Positions 1-9,159 of a DNA stretch of 64,000 nucleotides are shown in pieces. This DNA is from Streptacidiphilus sp. P02-A3a. Its GTDB lineage: Bacteria; Actinomycetota; Actinomycetes; Streptomycetales; Streptomycetaceae. The position numbers and the translations under genes are program-made. Position 1 is the first letter of the stretch; the number at the start of each line of letters is the position of its first letter. The notes beneath the pieces were generated by a model. That model did no database searches, was not told the origin of the DNA, and saw nothing but the letters and a program-made list of their open reading frames with translations. The DNA lies in NCBI RefSeq assembly GCF_014084105.1, contig NZ_CP048289.1, positions 2,427,922 to 2,491,921 on the forward strand. The letters run 5' to 3'.

Positions 1-113
1 AAGACATGTCGCCACGATGGCCGAGGCCCAGCGCAACGCGCAACCGATTGCCAGCGTGAGCGGAACGCCATTGTGTTGACGGGGAGTAACGGTACGGTTG
101 CAGGTGACGAGTC

Positions 114-1314
114 ATGAACGGAGTTCAGATGCTTCCTGTGGATGACGAGCACACCGGTATGCGTATCGCCCGTTACCGAAAGCTACGGCACCTCACCCAG
201 CGTGGACTGGCTACCGCCGCCTGCGTCTCCTACAGCATGGTCTTCCAGGTCGAGCAGGGGAGGAAGCAGCCCAGTCCGGCACTTCTCGCGGCCTTCGCAC
301 GGATCTTGTCGGTCTCGGTGGCGGACCTCGCTGGGCAGCCCTTCCTCGCCGAGCTCCAGCAGGACCAGCTCGACGGGTTGATCAATCCGATCCGTGAGGC
401 CCTGGACGTCTACGACTTGGGTGCCGATCCGGACATCACCCCCCCGCCCCCTGGCAGAGCTTGTCGCGGACGCGGATCGCGTGTGTGTCCTGGTGCGGGC
501 GACGGATCTGCGCGGAGCGGCGAGCGAACTGCCGGGGCTGCTGCAGGAAACGACGACCGCAGCGCACCTGCATAGCAGCGATGCCACGTGGTCGGCCCTG
601 GCCAGCGTGCACCGGTCGGCCTTCGACGTGGCGACGAAGCTTGGATACCACGATCTGGCGTCGATCGCTCTGGATCGGATGGCCTGGGCAGCGCACCATG
701 CCTCGGATCCGGTGATGGCGGGGGTGCGCCAGTATCTGCGTTCTCTCGGCTACCTGCGTGCTGGTCAATATCGCACGGGCCGCAGGTTGGCTGAGATCGG
801 CCGCCAGATGGTGGCCCTGGGCGAGTCGGGGCGTGCCCGAGATGCCGTGACAGGACAACTGTGCCTGGGGGCCGCCGTCCTGGCGGCGCGCGACCGGGAT
901 GGGGACGCGGCCCTGGGACATGTCGATGAGGCCTATCGGATCGCCGAATCGACAGGAGAGGCCACACGGATCCACTGGTTGACCTTCGGGCCAACGAATG
1001 TGGCGGCCCATCATGCAAGCATCCTGGTGGATCAGGACTTGTACGCAGAAGCACTGATGGTCGCGAAGACGATCAAGATTCCTGCGGACTGGCCGGCATC
1101 GCGCACGGCTCATCACCGAGCCGAGATTGCTCGGGCCCAACTGTGGACCGGGCGCACCGAGGCCGCGTTTCGCAGCCTGCTGGAGGCCCGGCAGTTGGCT
1201 CCCCAGCAGACGCGGTACAGCCCTACCGTACGGGACACGGTGTCGGCGCTACTCTCGGCTAAGCGAGCCTCGCCTGACACGCTGTCGAACTTCGCCGCCT
1301 GGGTTGGCATGTAG
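114..1314 (+). pseudogene. XRE-family regulator with TPR-like region, frameshifted
   Basis: An XRE-type helix-turn-helix (about residues 17-70, motif RKLRHLTQRGLA) is followed by a long helical, TPR-like region (from LAELVADADRV to the end), an architecture common in streptomycete regulators. The two parts are in different frames: the HTH frame opens at the ATG at 114 (GGTGACG just upstream) and stops at 575, while the helical part lies in the +1 frame and ends at 1314. The switch falls in a C-rich tract at 439-451 (seven C, one G, five C). Removing one C would give a continuous protein of about 399 residues. This could be a sequencing slip, a recent inactivation or, less likely, slippage. 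No ligand or target can be named. Confidence 0.7.
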
Positions 1315-1346
1315 GCCCGTTCGGCCAGGTCGGGGCGTTGTCGCGG

Positions 1347-1368
1347 ACTATCACTAGGCAGTGATAGT
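1347..1368. promoter_or_regulatory. Perfect 9-4-9 palindrome, candidate operator
   Basis: ACTATCACT and AGTGATAGT flank the spacer AGGC, a perfect 22-bp palindrome about 75 bp before the small gene at 1441. It is AT-richer than its surroundings and has no T tract, so it looks more like a repressor site than a terminator. The regulator is unknown; the disrupted XRE gene upstream is one candidate. Confidence 0.5.
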
Positions 1369-1440
1369 TACCTCGTTGTCATGCGATCACTCTGTGACTG
1401 TAAGCGAGCAGTCCCTTGGAGATCCGATGGAGGTCAACTG

Positions 1441-1674
1441 ATGGACATCGATGCGGGGACGTCGGTTGTGGGTCGGCCGTGGACGTTGACGTTGGAGGTG
1501 GTGCAGTTGGAGGGGCCGGAGTTCGATCTTGAGCGGCATCGGCGGGTGGTGGAGGAGCTGATCATCCGGGATGTCTGCGACATGGTGTTCCGGCTGGAGG
1601 ACGGGGCCGTGATCCGGATCGAGTCGTACCTGGGGCGTCGCGACCCCGTGCTCGCGTTGGAGGGGCGGCCGTGA
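1441..1674 (+). CDS. Small hypothetical protein, 77 aa
   Basis: Reads MDIDAGTSVVGRPWTL to LALEGRP with strong G/C third positions. The ATG at 1441 is preferred over an in-frame ATG at 1381 because GGAGG lies 7 nt before it. The protein is acidic with no membrane segment and I do not recognise a family. The stretch FDLERHRRVVEELIIRD suggests one amphipathic helix, and the end looks beta-rich (VIRIESY). It stands alone, convergent with the agmatine deiminase gene and separated from it by a strong hairpin. Confidence 0.6.
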   Translation: MDIDAGTSVVGRPWTLTLEVVQLEGPEFDLERHRRVVEELIIRDVCDMVFRLEDGAVIRIESYLGRRDPVLALEGRP

Positions 1675-1776
1675 TCGGGGCTGCTCGGGCACGCGAGTTG
1701 CGGGGTGCTGCGGCCGCGCCGGATTCGGCGGCTGTGGGAACTGCGGGGGGCGTGTCCGCAGGTGGATGCCGACGCC

Positions 1777-1815
1777 GGTGAACCCCCGTCGGCGCGGGGG
1801 CGACGGGGGTTCACC
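1777..1815. terminator. Bidirectional hairpin terminator
   Basis: GGTGAACCCCCGTCG (1777-1791) pairs perfectly with its complement at 1801-1815 around a 9-nt loop. It sits between two convergent genes (ends at 1674 and 1842) and would serve both strands. Confidence 0.75.
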
Positions 1816-1841
1816 GACGGCGGTTCGCCGGGGTGGTGGGG

Positions 1842-2888
1842 TCAGGGCCTGGGCTGTTGCTGGGTGATGCAATGGATGCCGCCCCCGTTGGCGAAGATCT
1901 CGCGGGCGTCGACCAGGACGACCTCGCGGTCGGGGAAGTACTCGGCGAAGACCGCCGCCGCCCGCTGGTCGCGCTCGTCGTCGAAGGCGCAGAGGACGAC
2001 CGCGCCGTTGCACAGGTAGTGGTTGATGTAGGAGTAGTCGACCGGGGAGCCGTCCTCCTCGAAGAGGACGGTCGGGGCGTGCAGTTCGACCACGTCGAGC
2101 TGCCTGCCCCGGGCGTCGGTCGAGGCGCGGAGCAGGTCGGCGATCTGCCGGGTGGGCTCGTGGTCGGGGTGGGCCGGGTCGGGCTGGATGTGGACGGCGA
2201 CCACGCCCGGGCGCAGGAAGGCGGCGACGATGTCGATGTGGCCGCGGGTGCCGAAGCGCTGGTAGTCGCGGGTGAGGCCGCGCGGGACCCAGATCGCCTT
2301 GGTGGTGCCGAGGTGGGCGTGGATCTCCGCTTCGACCTGCTCCTTGGTCCAGTCGGAGTTGCGGCCCTCGCCCAGCTGCACGGTCTCGGTGAGCAGCACG
2401 GTGCCCTCGCCGTCGACGTGGATGCCGCCGCCCTCGTTGATCAGGCGGGAGGCGAACCGCTGCGCCCCGGTGAGGTTGGCCACCTCCTCGGCGATGTCCT
2501 GGTCGTACTCCCAGCTGGCCCACTCCTGGGCGCCCCAGCCGTTGAACACCCAGTCGGCCGCCGCGAGTCCGCCCTTGCCGTTGGTCAGGAAGGTCGGGCC
2601 GATGTCGCGCATCCAGGCGTCGTCCAGCGGGCGTTCGACGATCAGGACCTCGGTGGACAGGTAGCGCTGGGCGTCGTACTCCTCGCCGCTGTTCACCACC
2701 ATGGTCACCGGCTCGAACCGGACGACGGTGTTGGCGACGGCGGCCCAGGCCTGCCGGGCGGCGTGCAACTCGCCCTCGTCGAAGGTCTCGTTGCGGGTGG
2801 GGAAGGCCATCCAGGTGCGGTCGTGCGGCTGCCATTCGGCGGGCATGGTGAAGCCGAGCTCCGCCGGGGTCTGCTGATGATGCGTCAT
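1842..2888 (-). CDS. aguA: Agmatine deiminase
   Basis: Hydrolyses agmatine to N-carbamoylputrescine and ammonia in the arginine-decarboxylase route to putrescine. The 348-residue length is normal for the family. Hallmarks of the guanidino-group modifying fold are present: WMRDIGPTF near the N-terminus, EGGGIHVDGEG mid-protein, TRGHID with the catalytic His, and a C-terminal NGGGIHCITQQQP with the nucleophilic Cys at about residue 340. It lies just downstream of ureC on the same strand with a 28-bp gap, so it may be read with the urease genes. Both release ammonia, one from a guanidine and one from urea. Confidence 0.93.
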   Translation of the reverse strand: MTHHQQTPAELGFTMPAEWQPHDRTWMAFPTRNETFDEGELHAARQAWAAVANTVVRFEPVTMVVNSGEEYDAQRYLSTEVLIVERPLDDAWMRDIGPTFLTNGKGGLAAADWVFNGWGAQEWASWEYDQDIAEEVANLTGAQRFASRLINEGGGIHVDGEGTVLLTETVQLGEGRNSDWTKEQVEAEIHAHLGTTKAIWVPRGLTRDYQRFGTRGHIDIVAAFLRPGVVAVHIQPDPAHPDHEPTRQIADLLRASTDARGRQLDVVELHAPTVLFEEDGSPVDYSYINHYLCNGAVVLCAFDDERDQRAAAVFAEYFPDREVVLVDAREIFANGGGIHCITQQQPRP

Positions 2889-2916
2889 GGGGGTTGTCCT
2901 TGTGGGTGTTTCAGGT

Positions 2917-4674
2917 TCAGAGGAAGTAGAGGCGGCTGAGCGGGACGGAGTCGGCGGGCTCGGAGCGCAGTGGTGCGCCGTCGAGGGAGACCAGGCCGGT
3001 GCGGGTGTCCACGTCGACCTGGCCGAGGCGGGCGTTGCGGACCAGGTCGCGGGGGCCGATGCCGCGGGTGCCGCGGACCGCCACCCGGCGGCGGCGGGTG
3101 GGGAGCTGATCGTCGTTGTGGACGGCGGCAGCGGCGACGAAGGCGACCGAGATGTCGGCGGCGGTGGCCCCGTGGGCGCCGAACTGCGGTCCCAGGACCA
3201 GGGGTTCGCAGCGGTCGGTGGAGGCGTTGGGGTCGCCGGTGACGCCGTAGGCGGGGAAGCCGGACTTCAGCACCAGTTGTGGTTTGGCGCCGAAGTGGTC
3301 GGCGCGCCACAGGACCAGGTCGGCGAGTTTGCCCACCTCGATCGAGCCGATCTCGTGGGCGAGGCCGTGGGCGATGGCCGGGTTGATGGTGAGTTTGGCG
3401 ATGTAGCGCAGCACGCGCTCGTTGTCGTCGCCGGACGCCGTCTCGCCGAACCCGCCGTCCAGCGGGCCGAGTTCGTACTTCATCTTGGCGGCGACGGCGA
3501 AGGTGCGGCGGACGGTCTCCCCGGCGCGGCCCATGCCCTGGGCGTCGGAGGAGGTGATGCCGATGACGCCGAGGTCGTGCAGGATGTCCTCGGCGCCCAT
3601 GGTTCCGGCGCGGATGCGGTCGCGGGCCATGGCGGCGTCGCCGGGCAGGTCGACCTTGAGGTCGTGGGCGGAGACGATCATGCCGAAGTGCTCGCCGAGG
3701 GCGTCGCGGCCGAACGGCAGGGTGGGGTTGGTGGAGGAGCCGATGACGTTGGGGACGCCGGCCATCTTCATCACGTTGGGGACGTGTCCGCCGCCGCAGC
3801 CCTCGATGTGGAAGGCGTGGATGGTGCGTCCGCCGAGGACGGCCAGGGTGTCCTCGACCGAGAGGCACTCGTTGAGGCCGTCGGTGTGCAGGGCGACCTG
3901 CACGTCGTGGTCCTCGGCGACGCGCAGGGCGGTGTCCAGGGCGCGGGTGTGCGCGCCCATGTCCTCGTGCACCTTGAAGCCGCAGGCGCCGCCCTCGGCC
4001 AGGGCCTCGATCAGCGGCGCCTCGTCGGAGGAGGAGCCGCGGGCCAGGAAGCCGATGTTGACCGGCCAGGCGTCGAAGGCGTTGAACGCGTGGCGCAGCG
4101 CCCAGGGCGAGTTGACGCCGACGCCCCAGACCGGGCCGAACTCCTGGCCGATGATGGTGGTGACGCCGGAGGCCAGCGAGGCCTCCATGATCCGTGGTGA
4201 GAGCAGGTGGACGTGGGTGTCGATGGCTCCGGCGGTGGCGATCATGCCCTCGCCGGAGACGATGGTGGTGCCGGTGCCGACCACCACGTCCACCCCGTCG
4301 AGGGTGTCCGGGTTCCCGGCGCGGCCGATGGAGACGATGCGTCCGTCGCGGACGCCGATGCTGGTCTTGCGGATGCCCAGGATCGCGTCGATCACCAGCA
4401 CGTTGGAGATGACCAGGTCGCAGGTGTCGCGGACGGCGGCGGCCTTGAGGTGCAGGCCGTCGCGGGCGGTCTTGCCGAACCCGGCCAGGAACTCCTCACC
4501 GGGCTGCTGGGAGTCGGACTCGACCCGGACGATCAGCCCGGAGTCGCCCAGCCGCACCCGGTCCCCGGCCCGCAGGCCGTGTACCGCGATGTAGTCCTGC
4601 GGCTCGATGCCCTCGGCGGGGGAGAAGCCGGGGCGGCCGTGGCAGCCCTGCGCGTCGAAGCGGCTCGCGGTCAC
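2917..4674 (-). CDS. ureC: Urease alpha subunit, variant flap
   Basis: Catalytic subunit of nickel urease, 585 residues. The GTG start at 4674 is chosen for AGGAGG upstream and the GTGA overlap with ureAB. All metal ligands can be matched: DTHVH, the lysine to be carbamylated and a His in FKVHED, ALHTDGLNE, AFHIEGCGGGH and SSDAQGMGR. The mobile-flap segment differs: where Klebsiella-type ureases read MVCHHL, this one aligns as VSAHDL, so the flap Cys is replaced by Ala while the catalytic His is kept. No ureE, F, G or D gene is visible here, so maturation would need accessory genes elsewhere. Whether this form is fully active is open. Confidence 0.93.
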   Translation of the reverse strand: MTASRFDAQGCHGRPGFSPAEGIEPQDYIAVHGLRAGDRVRLGDSGLIVRVESDSQQPGEEFLAGFGKTARDGLHLKAAAVRDTCDLVISNVLVIDAILGIRKTSIGVRDGRIVSIGRAGNPDTLDGVDVVVGTGTTIVSGEGMIATAGAIDTHVHLLSPRIMEASLASGVTTIIGQEFGPVWGVGVNSPWALRHAFNAFDAWPVNIGFLARGSSSDEAPLIEALAEGGACGFKVHEDMGAHTRALDTALRVAEDHDVQVALHTDGLNECLSVEDTLAVLGGRTIHAFHIEGCGGGHVPNVMKMAGVPNVIGSSTNPTLPFGRDALGEHFGMIVSAHDLKVDLPGDAAMARDRIRAGTMGAEDILHDLGVIGITSSDAQGMGRAGETVRRTFAVAAKMKYELGPLDGGFGETASGDDNERVLRYIAKLTINPAIAHGLAHEIGSIEVGKLADLVLWRADHFGAKPQLVLKSGFPAYGVTGDPNASTDRCEPLVLGPQFGAHGATAADISVAFVAAAAVHNDDQLPTRRRRVAVRGTRGIGPRDLVRNARLGQVDVDTRTGLVSLDGAPLRSEPADSVPLSRLYFL

Positions 4675-5375
4675 TGTCCCGCCTCCTGATACTGCGTCAG
4701 ATAGCCTGTGGCGCGAGCCTTTTCGAGCGCCGCCTCGCGGGCGCCGGGGGCGTCGAGCGGGCCGTCGACCAGCCCGGCGAAGCCGATGGCGACCCGGTCC
4801 CCGGCGATCGGCCGCAGCGCCACCTCCACGGTCGCGCCCGGATCGAAACGCACCGAGGAGCCGGCCGGGATCGCCAGCCGCAGGCCGTAGCCGGCCGCGC
4901 GGTCGAAGGCCAGTCGGGGGTTGGCCTCGAAGAAGTGGAAGTGCGAGGTCACCGTGATCGGCACGGACGAGGTGTTGCACACCGGCAGCCGTACCGGGGG
5001 AGTGGACGGCTGGTAGCCCGCGCCCTCGCCGGGCAGCGCCGCCCCCGGGGCGTCCGGGCCGAGCGAGCCCGCGCCCCGGAACGGGTCGTCGATCACGCAC
5101 AGCCGGGTGCCGTCGTCGAACACCGCCTCCACCTGGATGGTGGTCACCACGTCCGGGACGCCGGGCAGCACGTCGTCCGCGGTGAGCACGCCGCGCCCGG
5201 CCTCGATCGCCTCGGCGAGGCGGCGGCCGTCGCGGGCCGCCTCGCAGACGGTGTCCGCGATCAGTGCGGTGGCCTCGGGGACGTTGAGGCGCACGCCCCG
5301 CGCGCGCCGGGCTCGCGCCAGTTCGGCCGCTGTGAAGATCAGCAACCGGTCCCGTTCGGTCGGTGTCAGTCGCAC
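4671..5375 (-). CDS. ureAB: Fused urease gamma-beta subunit
   Basis: A single 234-residue chain. Residues 1-100 are the UreA (gamma) domain, including RLNVPEATALI and GRGVLTADDVLPGV. Residues from about 115 on are the UreB (beta) domain, including VTSHFHFFEANPRLAFDR and AIPAGSSVRFDPG. Such fusions are known in actinobacterial ureases. It overlaps ureC by 4 bp and is the first gene of the run ureAB-ureC-aguA. The region upstream (5376-5480) holds an imperfect inverted repeat around 5432-5451 but no promoter I can assign with confidence. Confidence 0.92.
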   Translation of the reverse strand: MRLTPTERDRLLIFTAAELARARRARGVRLNVPEATALIADTVCEAARDGRRLAEAIEAGRGVLTADDVLPGVPDVVTTIQVEAVFDDGTRLCVIDDPFRGAGSLGPDAPGAALPGEGAGYQPSTPPVRLPVCNTSSVPITVTSHFHFFEANPRLAFDRAAGYGLRLAIPAGSSVRFDPGATVEVALRPIAGDRVAIGFAGLVDGPLDAPGAREAALEKARATGYLTQYQEAGQ

Positions 5376-5547
5376 GGTGCCTCGCCCTTGGGGTCGGAAG
5401 GGGTCGAAAGGGTGTGAAAGGAGTCGGAAGGGTTTAGAACGCTGTTCAAACTTCTGCCAGCATTAGACCCCGCCGCACGGGCGATGTCCAGCGTCGCGCC
5501 GCCGAGTCGCGCCGGCGGCGGTGTCGCCGCTGGGTGCCGGGAGCGCC

Positions 5548-5581
5548 GAACCGCCCGGACGCGCGGGCGTCCGGGCGGTTC
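5548..5581 (-). terminator. Terminator of galE
   Basis: A perfect 15-bp stem (GAACCGCCCGGACGC and its complement) with a 4-nt loop, 50 bp beyond the galE stop codon. Confidence 0.75.
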
Positions 5582-5623
5582 GGGGTGCGGTAGCCGGGGT
5601 GCGGTGGCCGGGGTGCGGTGGCC
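5582..5623. repeat. Three tandem 14-bp repeats
   Basis: GGGGTGCGGTGGCC is repeated three times (5582, 5596, 5610), the first copy with one change. It lies between the galE stop and its terminator hairpin. Confidence 0.7.
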
Positions 5624-5630
5624 CGGGTGG

Positions 5631-6635
5631 TCAGCTCGGGGCGAGCACGGACTCGCGGTGGGCGAACCAGGCGAGGGTGTCGGCGATGCCCTGCTCCAGG
5701 CTGAGCTCGGGCCGCCAGTCGAGCAGCTCGGCTGCCTTCTCGCTGCGGGTGAACGCCCCGGCGGTGTCGCCCGGACGCGGTCCGGCCTCCACCACCGGCT
5801 GCGGCGCGCCGGTGACCGCCTCGAACGCGGCGATCAGCTCGCGGACGGTGGTGCCCTCCCCGGTGCCGAGGTTGATCACGTTGTAGCAGCCGTTGCCGCC
5901 GGGCGGCAGGGCCTGGTCGAAGCGCGTCAGCGCGGCGACATGCGCCCGGGCCAGGTCCCAGACGTGGACGTAGTCGCGGATGCCGCTGCCGTCGCGGGTC
6001 GGCCAGTCGGTGCCGGTGATCCGGAACGGCTCGCCCGAGCGCCGGGCCTCGATCAGCTTGCCCAGGGCGTGCGAGGGCAGCGGCGTCTGCAGCCCGGTGC
6101 GCAGCAGCGGGTCCGCGCCGATCGGGTTGAAGTAGCGCAGTGACAGCACCCGCAGCCGGGTGGCCTCGGCGGTGTCCTTGAAGACCAGCTCGATCAGCAT
6201 CTTGGTGCGGGCGTAGGGGCTGAGCGGGTCCAGTTCCGAGGACTCGTCCACGGCGAAGTCCGGCCCCGGGGTGTAGATCGAGGCGGAGGAGCTGAACAGC
6301 AGCCGGTCGCAGCCGTTGCGCTGGAGGTGCTCCACCAGCGCGACGGTCTTGGCCACGTTCTCGCGGTAGTAGCGCAGCGGTTCGGAGACCGACTCCGGGA
6401 CGACGATCAGCGCCGCGCAGTGGATGGTGGCGGCTATCTCCGGGTGGTCCGCGAAGATCCGGTCAACCAGTGGCCCGTCGGCGATGTCGCCCTCGTAGAA
6501 GTCCCGGCCCTCGGTGAACTCACGGCGGCCGGTCACCAGGTTGTCCAGAATGACTGGGGTGATCCCTTGGTCCAGGCAGGCGGATGCGATCGTGCTGCCG
6601 ATGAACCCGGCCCCGCCGGTGATCAGTACCTTCAT
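5631..6635 (-). CDS. galE: UDP-glucose 4-epimerase
   Basis: NAD-dependent epimerase of the extended short-chain dehydrogenase family, interconverting UDP-glucose and UDP-galactose for the Leloir pathway and surface glycans. The 334-residue protein opens with the nucleotide-binding motif GGAGFIG, has the catalytic YARTK (YxxxK) and the conserved RDYVHVWDLARAHV. The ATG at 6635 is preferred (GGTGGGA upstream); an in-frame GTG at 6647 would add four residues. No other galactose genes are nearby. A strong hairpin follows the gene. Confidence 0.9.
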   Translation of the reverse strand: MKVLITGGAGFIGSTIASACLDQGITPVILDNLVTGRREFTEGRDFYEGDIADGPLVDRIFADHPEIAATIHCAALIVVPESVSEPLRYYRENVAKTVALVEHLQRNGCDRLLFSSSASIYTPGPDFAVDESSELDPLSPYARTKMLIELVFKDTAEATRLRVLSLRYFNPIGADPLLRTGLQTPLPSHALGKLIEARRSGEPFRITGTDWPTRDGSGIRDYVHVWDLARAHVAALTRFDQALPPGGNGCYNVINLGTGEGTTVRELIAAFEAVTGAPQPVVEAGPRPGDTAGAFTRSEKAAELLDWRPELSLEQGIADTLAWFAHRESVLAPS

Positions 6636-6838
6636 CTTCAATCCCACCCCTTCGGACGACTGGCGTCGGCTCCGCGCCGCTCAGAGGTAGGGACGATACC
6701 CTCATCGAGATGGTTCCGTGATCTGGTGTTATCCGTACAGTGATGATCCACGCCGTGCGGGGCCGCGCTGTCACCCGTGCGTGATCGACCGGATCCCGTC
6801 AGTGGAAGCCCTGCTTCCGCACGCCGCCATTGCCGTCC

Positions 6839-6866
6839 CGCACTTCATCCGACAGGATGAAGTGCG
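6839..6866. promoter_or_regulatory. 12-bp perfect inverted repeat upstream of the phosphatase gene
   Basis: CGCACTTCATCC and its exact complement flank the 4-nt spacer GACA in the 316-bp divergent region between galE and the phosphatase gene. It has no T tract and ends 85 bp before the phosphatase start, so an operator or 5'-leader hairpin is as likely as a terminator. I see nothing else notable in this intergenic region. Confidence 0.5.
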
Positions 6867-6951
6867 GAAGTACGGATAAACACACGTAGACCCGGACGCT
6901 GTCTCCGGCAGCACCGGACGGGCCCGAGCGGCCGAGAGCGGTGGGAGCAGT

Positions 6952-9111
6952 ATGGTGTCGGTACCCCAGCCGCCCTGGCCTGTGCCGGGCGCGTCCACGC
7001 TGGGCGGTGGCCCGTCCGGGTATCCCGATATCGGTGCGAGCCCGGCCACCTGGCTGGAACCGGCGATGGCGGCCAACGGCATCGGCACCTTCGACTGGGA
7101 CATCCGCACCGACGTCATCGTGGCCGACGAGCTGGCCCGCCGGATCATCGGGATCGGCCCGGAGGAGGCCGAGAGCGCCCCGGGGATGCCCGGCGGCGAG
7201 TTCGACGGCGAGTCGTTCCTGGAACTGCTGCACCCCGATGACCGGCCGGTGGTCCGCCGCCGGGTCCGCCGCGCCGTCTCCGAGCTGGGCCAGTGCGGCG
7301 CCTACTACCGCACCGTCTTCCCCAACGGCGACATGCACGCGGTGCGCTTCCGCGCCCGGGTACTGGCCGACGCGGACGGACTGGCCGCGCACATGGTCGG
7401 CTTCGTCTGGGACGCCACCGCCGAACTGAACAAGCGGCTGCGGGCCGACCATCTGGCCGTACTGCGCGAGGAGCGCACCCGCTTCATCAAGGAGACCGCC
7501 CGCGCCCTGTCCGACGCCGTCAGCGTGCACGACGTCGCCCGGGTGTTCACCGAGCTGCCGCTGCCCGGCATCCCGCCGGACGGGCTGGTGCTGGCGGTGC
7601 TGGAGAACGGCCGGATCCAGATCCAGCGGTCGATCGGCTACCGGGACGACGCCAGGGCCCCCGACCACATCCCGATGGACTCCGACCACCCCGCCACCGA
7701 AGCGCTGCGCACCCGCACCCCGGTCTTCCTCGGCAGCCCGAGGGAGTACCGCGAGCGCTACCCGGGGGCCTGGCCGCTGGCCGAGAAGACCGCCCGCTGC
7801 TCCTGGGTGTTCCTGCCGCTGGTCGCCAGTGGTCGGCCGCTCGGCGTCTGCGTGATCTCCTTCGACGAGGACCGCGAGCTCGACGCCGAGGACCGGACGC
7901 TGCTGGGCACCCTCGGCGGCATGGTCGCCCAGTCGCTGGCCCGGGCCCGGCTGCACGACGCCGAGCACGAGCTCGCCGCCGGGCTACAGCGGGTGCTGCT
8001 GCCGCGCCGGATCCCGCCGCTGCCGGGCTTCACCACCGCCGTCCGCTACCTCCCGGCCGGGACCGGCCTGCAGATCGGCGGCGACTGGTACGACGTGGTG
8101 CCGCTGCCCGGCGGCCACATCGGCGTGGTCATCGGCGACGTCCAGGGCCACGACGTGCACGCCGCCGGGGTGATGGGGCAGCTGCGGATCGCGCTGCGGG
8201 CCTACGCCGCCGAGGGGCACCCGCCGGACGCGGTGATGGCCCGGGCCTCCCGCTTCCTCGCCGACCTCGACACCGGCCACTTCGCCACCTGCCTGTACGC
8301 GGAGGTCAACGTCGACTACGGCGCGGTCTACGCGGTCCGCGCCGGGCACCTGGACCCGCTGGTACGCCGGGCCGACGGCAGCTGCGCCGTCCAGGCGGTC
8401 ACCGGCGGGCTGCCGCTGGGCATCGACCCGGAGAGCACCTACCCGGTCACCCGGTTCACGCTGGACCCCGGCGAACTGCTGCTGCTGTGCACCGACGGAC
8501 TGGTGGAGACCCGCTCGGTCGACCTGGACCAGGGCATGGAGCGGATCCGGCAGGCCATCGCCGGACCGCAGCCGCAGGGCCCGGGCGCGCTGGAGGCCCT
8601 GGCCGAGCGGATCGAGGCGACCGCCGCCGACAGCCACGAGCGGGACGACGACATCGCGCTGCTGCTGCTCCGCTGGGACGGCCCGGACGGGCACCGGCCG
8701 CGCACGCTGCGCCGCCGGATCCCGCAGGCGGACCTGGCTCGGATCTCCGAGGTGCGCCGGGAGCTGCGGGACGCGGTACGGCGCTGGGGTGTCGGCGAAC
8801 TGGCCGACACGGTGGAGCTGCTGACCTCCGAGCTGATCACCAACGCGCTGGTGCACACCGACCGGGACGCGCTGCTCACCGCCCGGCTGTTCCAGGAGTG
8901 CCAGGAGGACGAGGTGGGCCCGGCCCGGCTGCGGGTCGAGGTGGACGACGACTCGGACCTGTGGCCGAAGCGCCGCACCCCCGGCGAACAGGCTTCCTCG
9001 GGACGCGGGTTGATGCTGGTGGAGGCGCTGTCCGACGCCTGGGGCGTGGACCCGCGCGGCAGCGGCAAACGGATGTGGTTCGAACTGGCATGGGCCCCGG
9101 CCCCGGCCTGA
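6952..9111 (+). CDS. PAS-GAF-PP2C-HATPase protein phosphatase/kinase
   Basis: A 719-residue cytoplasmic signalling protein. Domains in order: PAS-like (about 35-155), GAF (about 175-335), PP2C/SpoIIE-type serine phosphatase (about 345-570; IGGDWYDVVPL, IGDVQGHD, and ERDDDIALLLL with metal-binding Asp) and an RsbW-like ATPase domain (about 590-715; ELITNALVHT N-box, GRGLMLVEALSDAWGV). In this family the phosphatase acts on anti-anti-sigma factors and the HATPase part phosphorylates them, so one chain may hold both opposing activities. No membrane segment. RBS GGTGGGAG precedes the ATG. No sigma or anti-sigma factor gene is adjacent. Confidence 0.9.
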   Translation: MVSVPQPPWPVPGASTLGGGPSGYPDIGASPATWLEPAMAANGIGTFDWDIRTDVIVADELARRIIGIGPEEAESAPGMPGGEFDGESFLELLHPDDRPVVRRRVRRAVSELGQCGAYYRTVFPNGDMHAVRFRARVLADADGLAAHMVGFVWDATAELNKRLRADHLAVLREERTRFIKETARALSDAVSVHDVARVFTELPLPGIPPDGLVLAVLENGRIQIQRSIGYRDDARAPDHIPMDSDHPATEALRTRTPVFLGSPREYRERYPGAWPLAEKTARCSWVFLPLVASGRPLGVCVISFDEDRELDAEDRTLLGTLGGMVAQSLARARLHDAEHELAAGLQRVLLPRRIPPLPGFTTAVRYLPAGTGLQIGGDWYDVVPLPGGHIGVVIGDVQGHDVHAAGVMGQLRIALRAYAAEGHPPDAVMARASRFLADLDTGHFATCLYAEVNVDYGAVYAVRAGHLDPLVRRADGSCAVQAVTGGLPLGIDPESTYPVTRFTLDPGELLLLCTDGLVETRSVDLDQGMERIRQAIAGPQPQGPGALEALAERIEATAADSHERDDDIALLLLRWDGPDGHRPRTLRRRIPQADLARISEVRRELRDAVRRWGVGELADTVELLTSELITNALVHTDRDALLTARLFQECQEDEVGPARLRVEVDDDSDLWPKRRTPGEQASSGRGLMLVEALSDAWGVDPRGSGKRMWFELAWAPAPA

Positions 9112-9159
9112 ACGTCCAGGCGGGGCGGGGCCCATGGGGCACCACGGACTGACGCGGCG

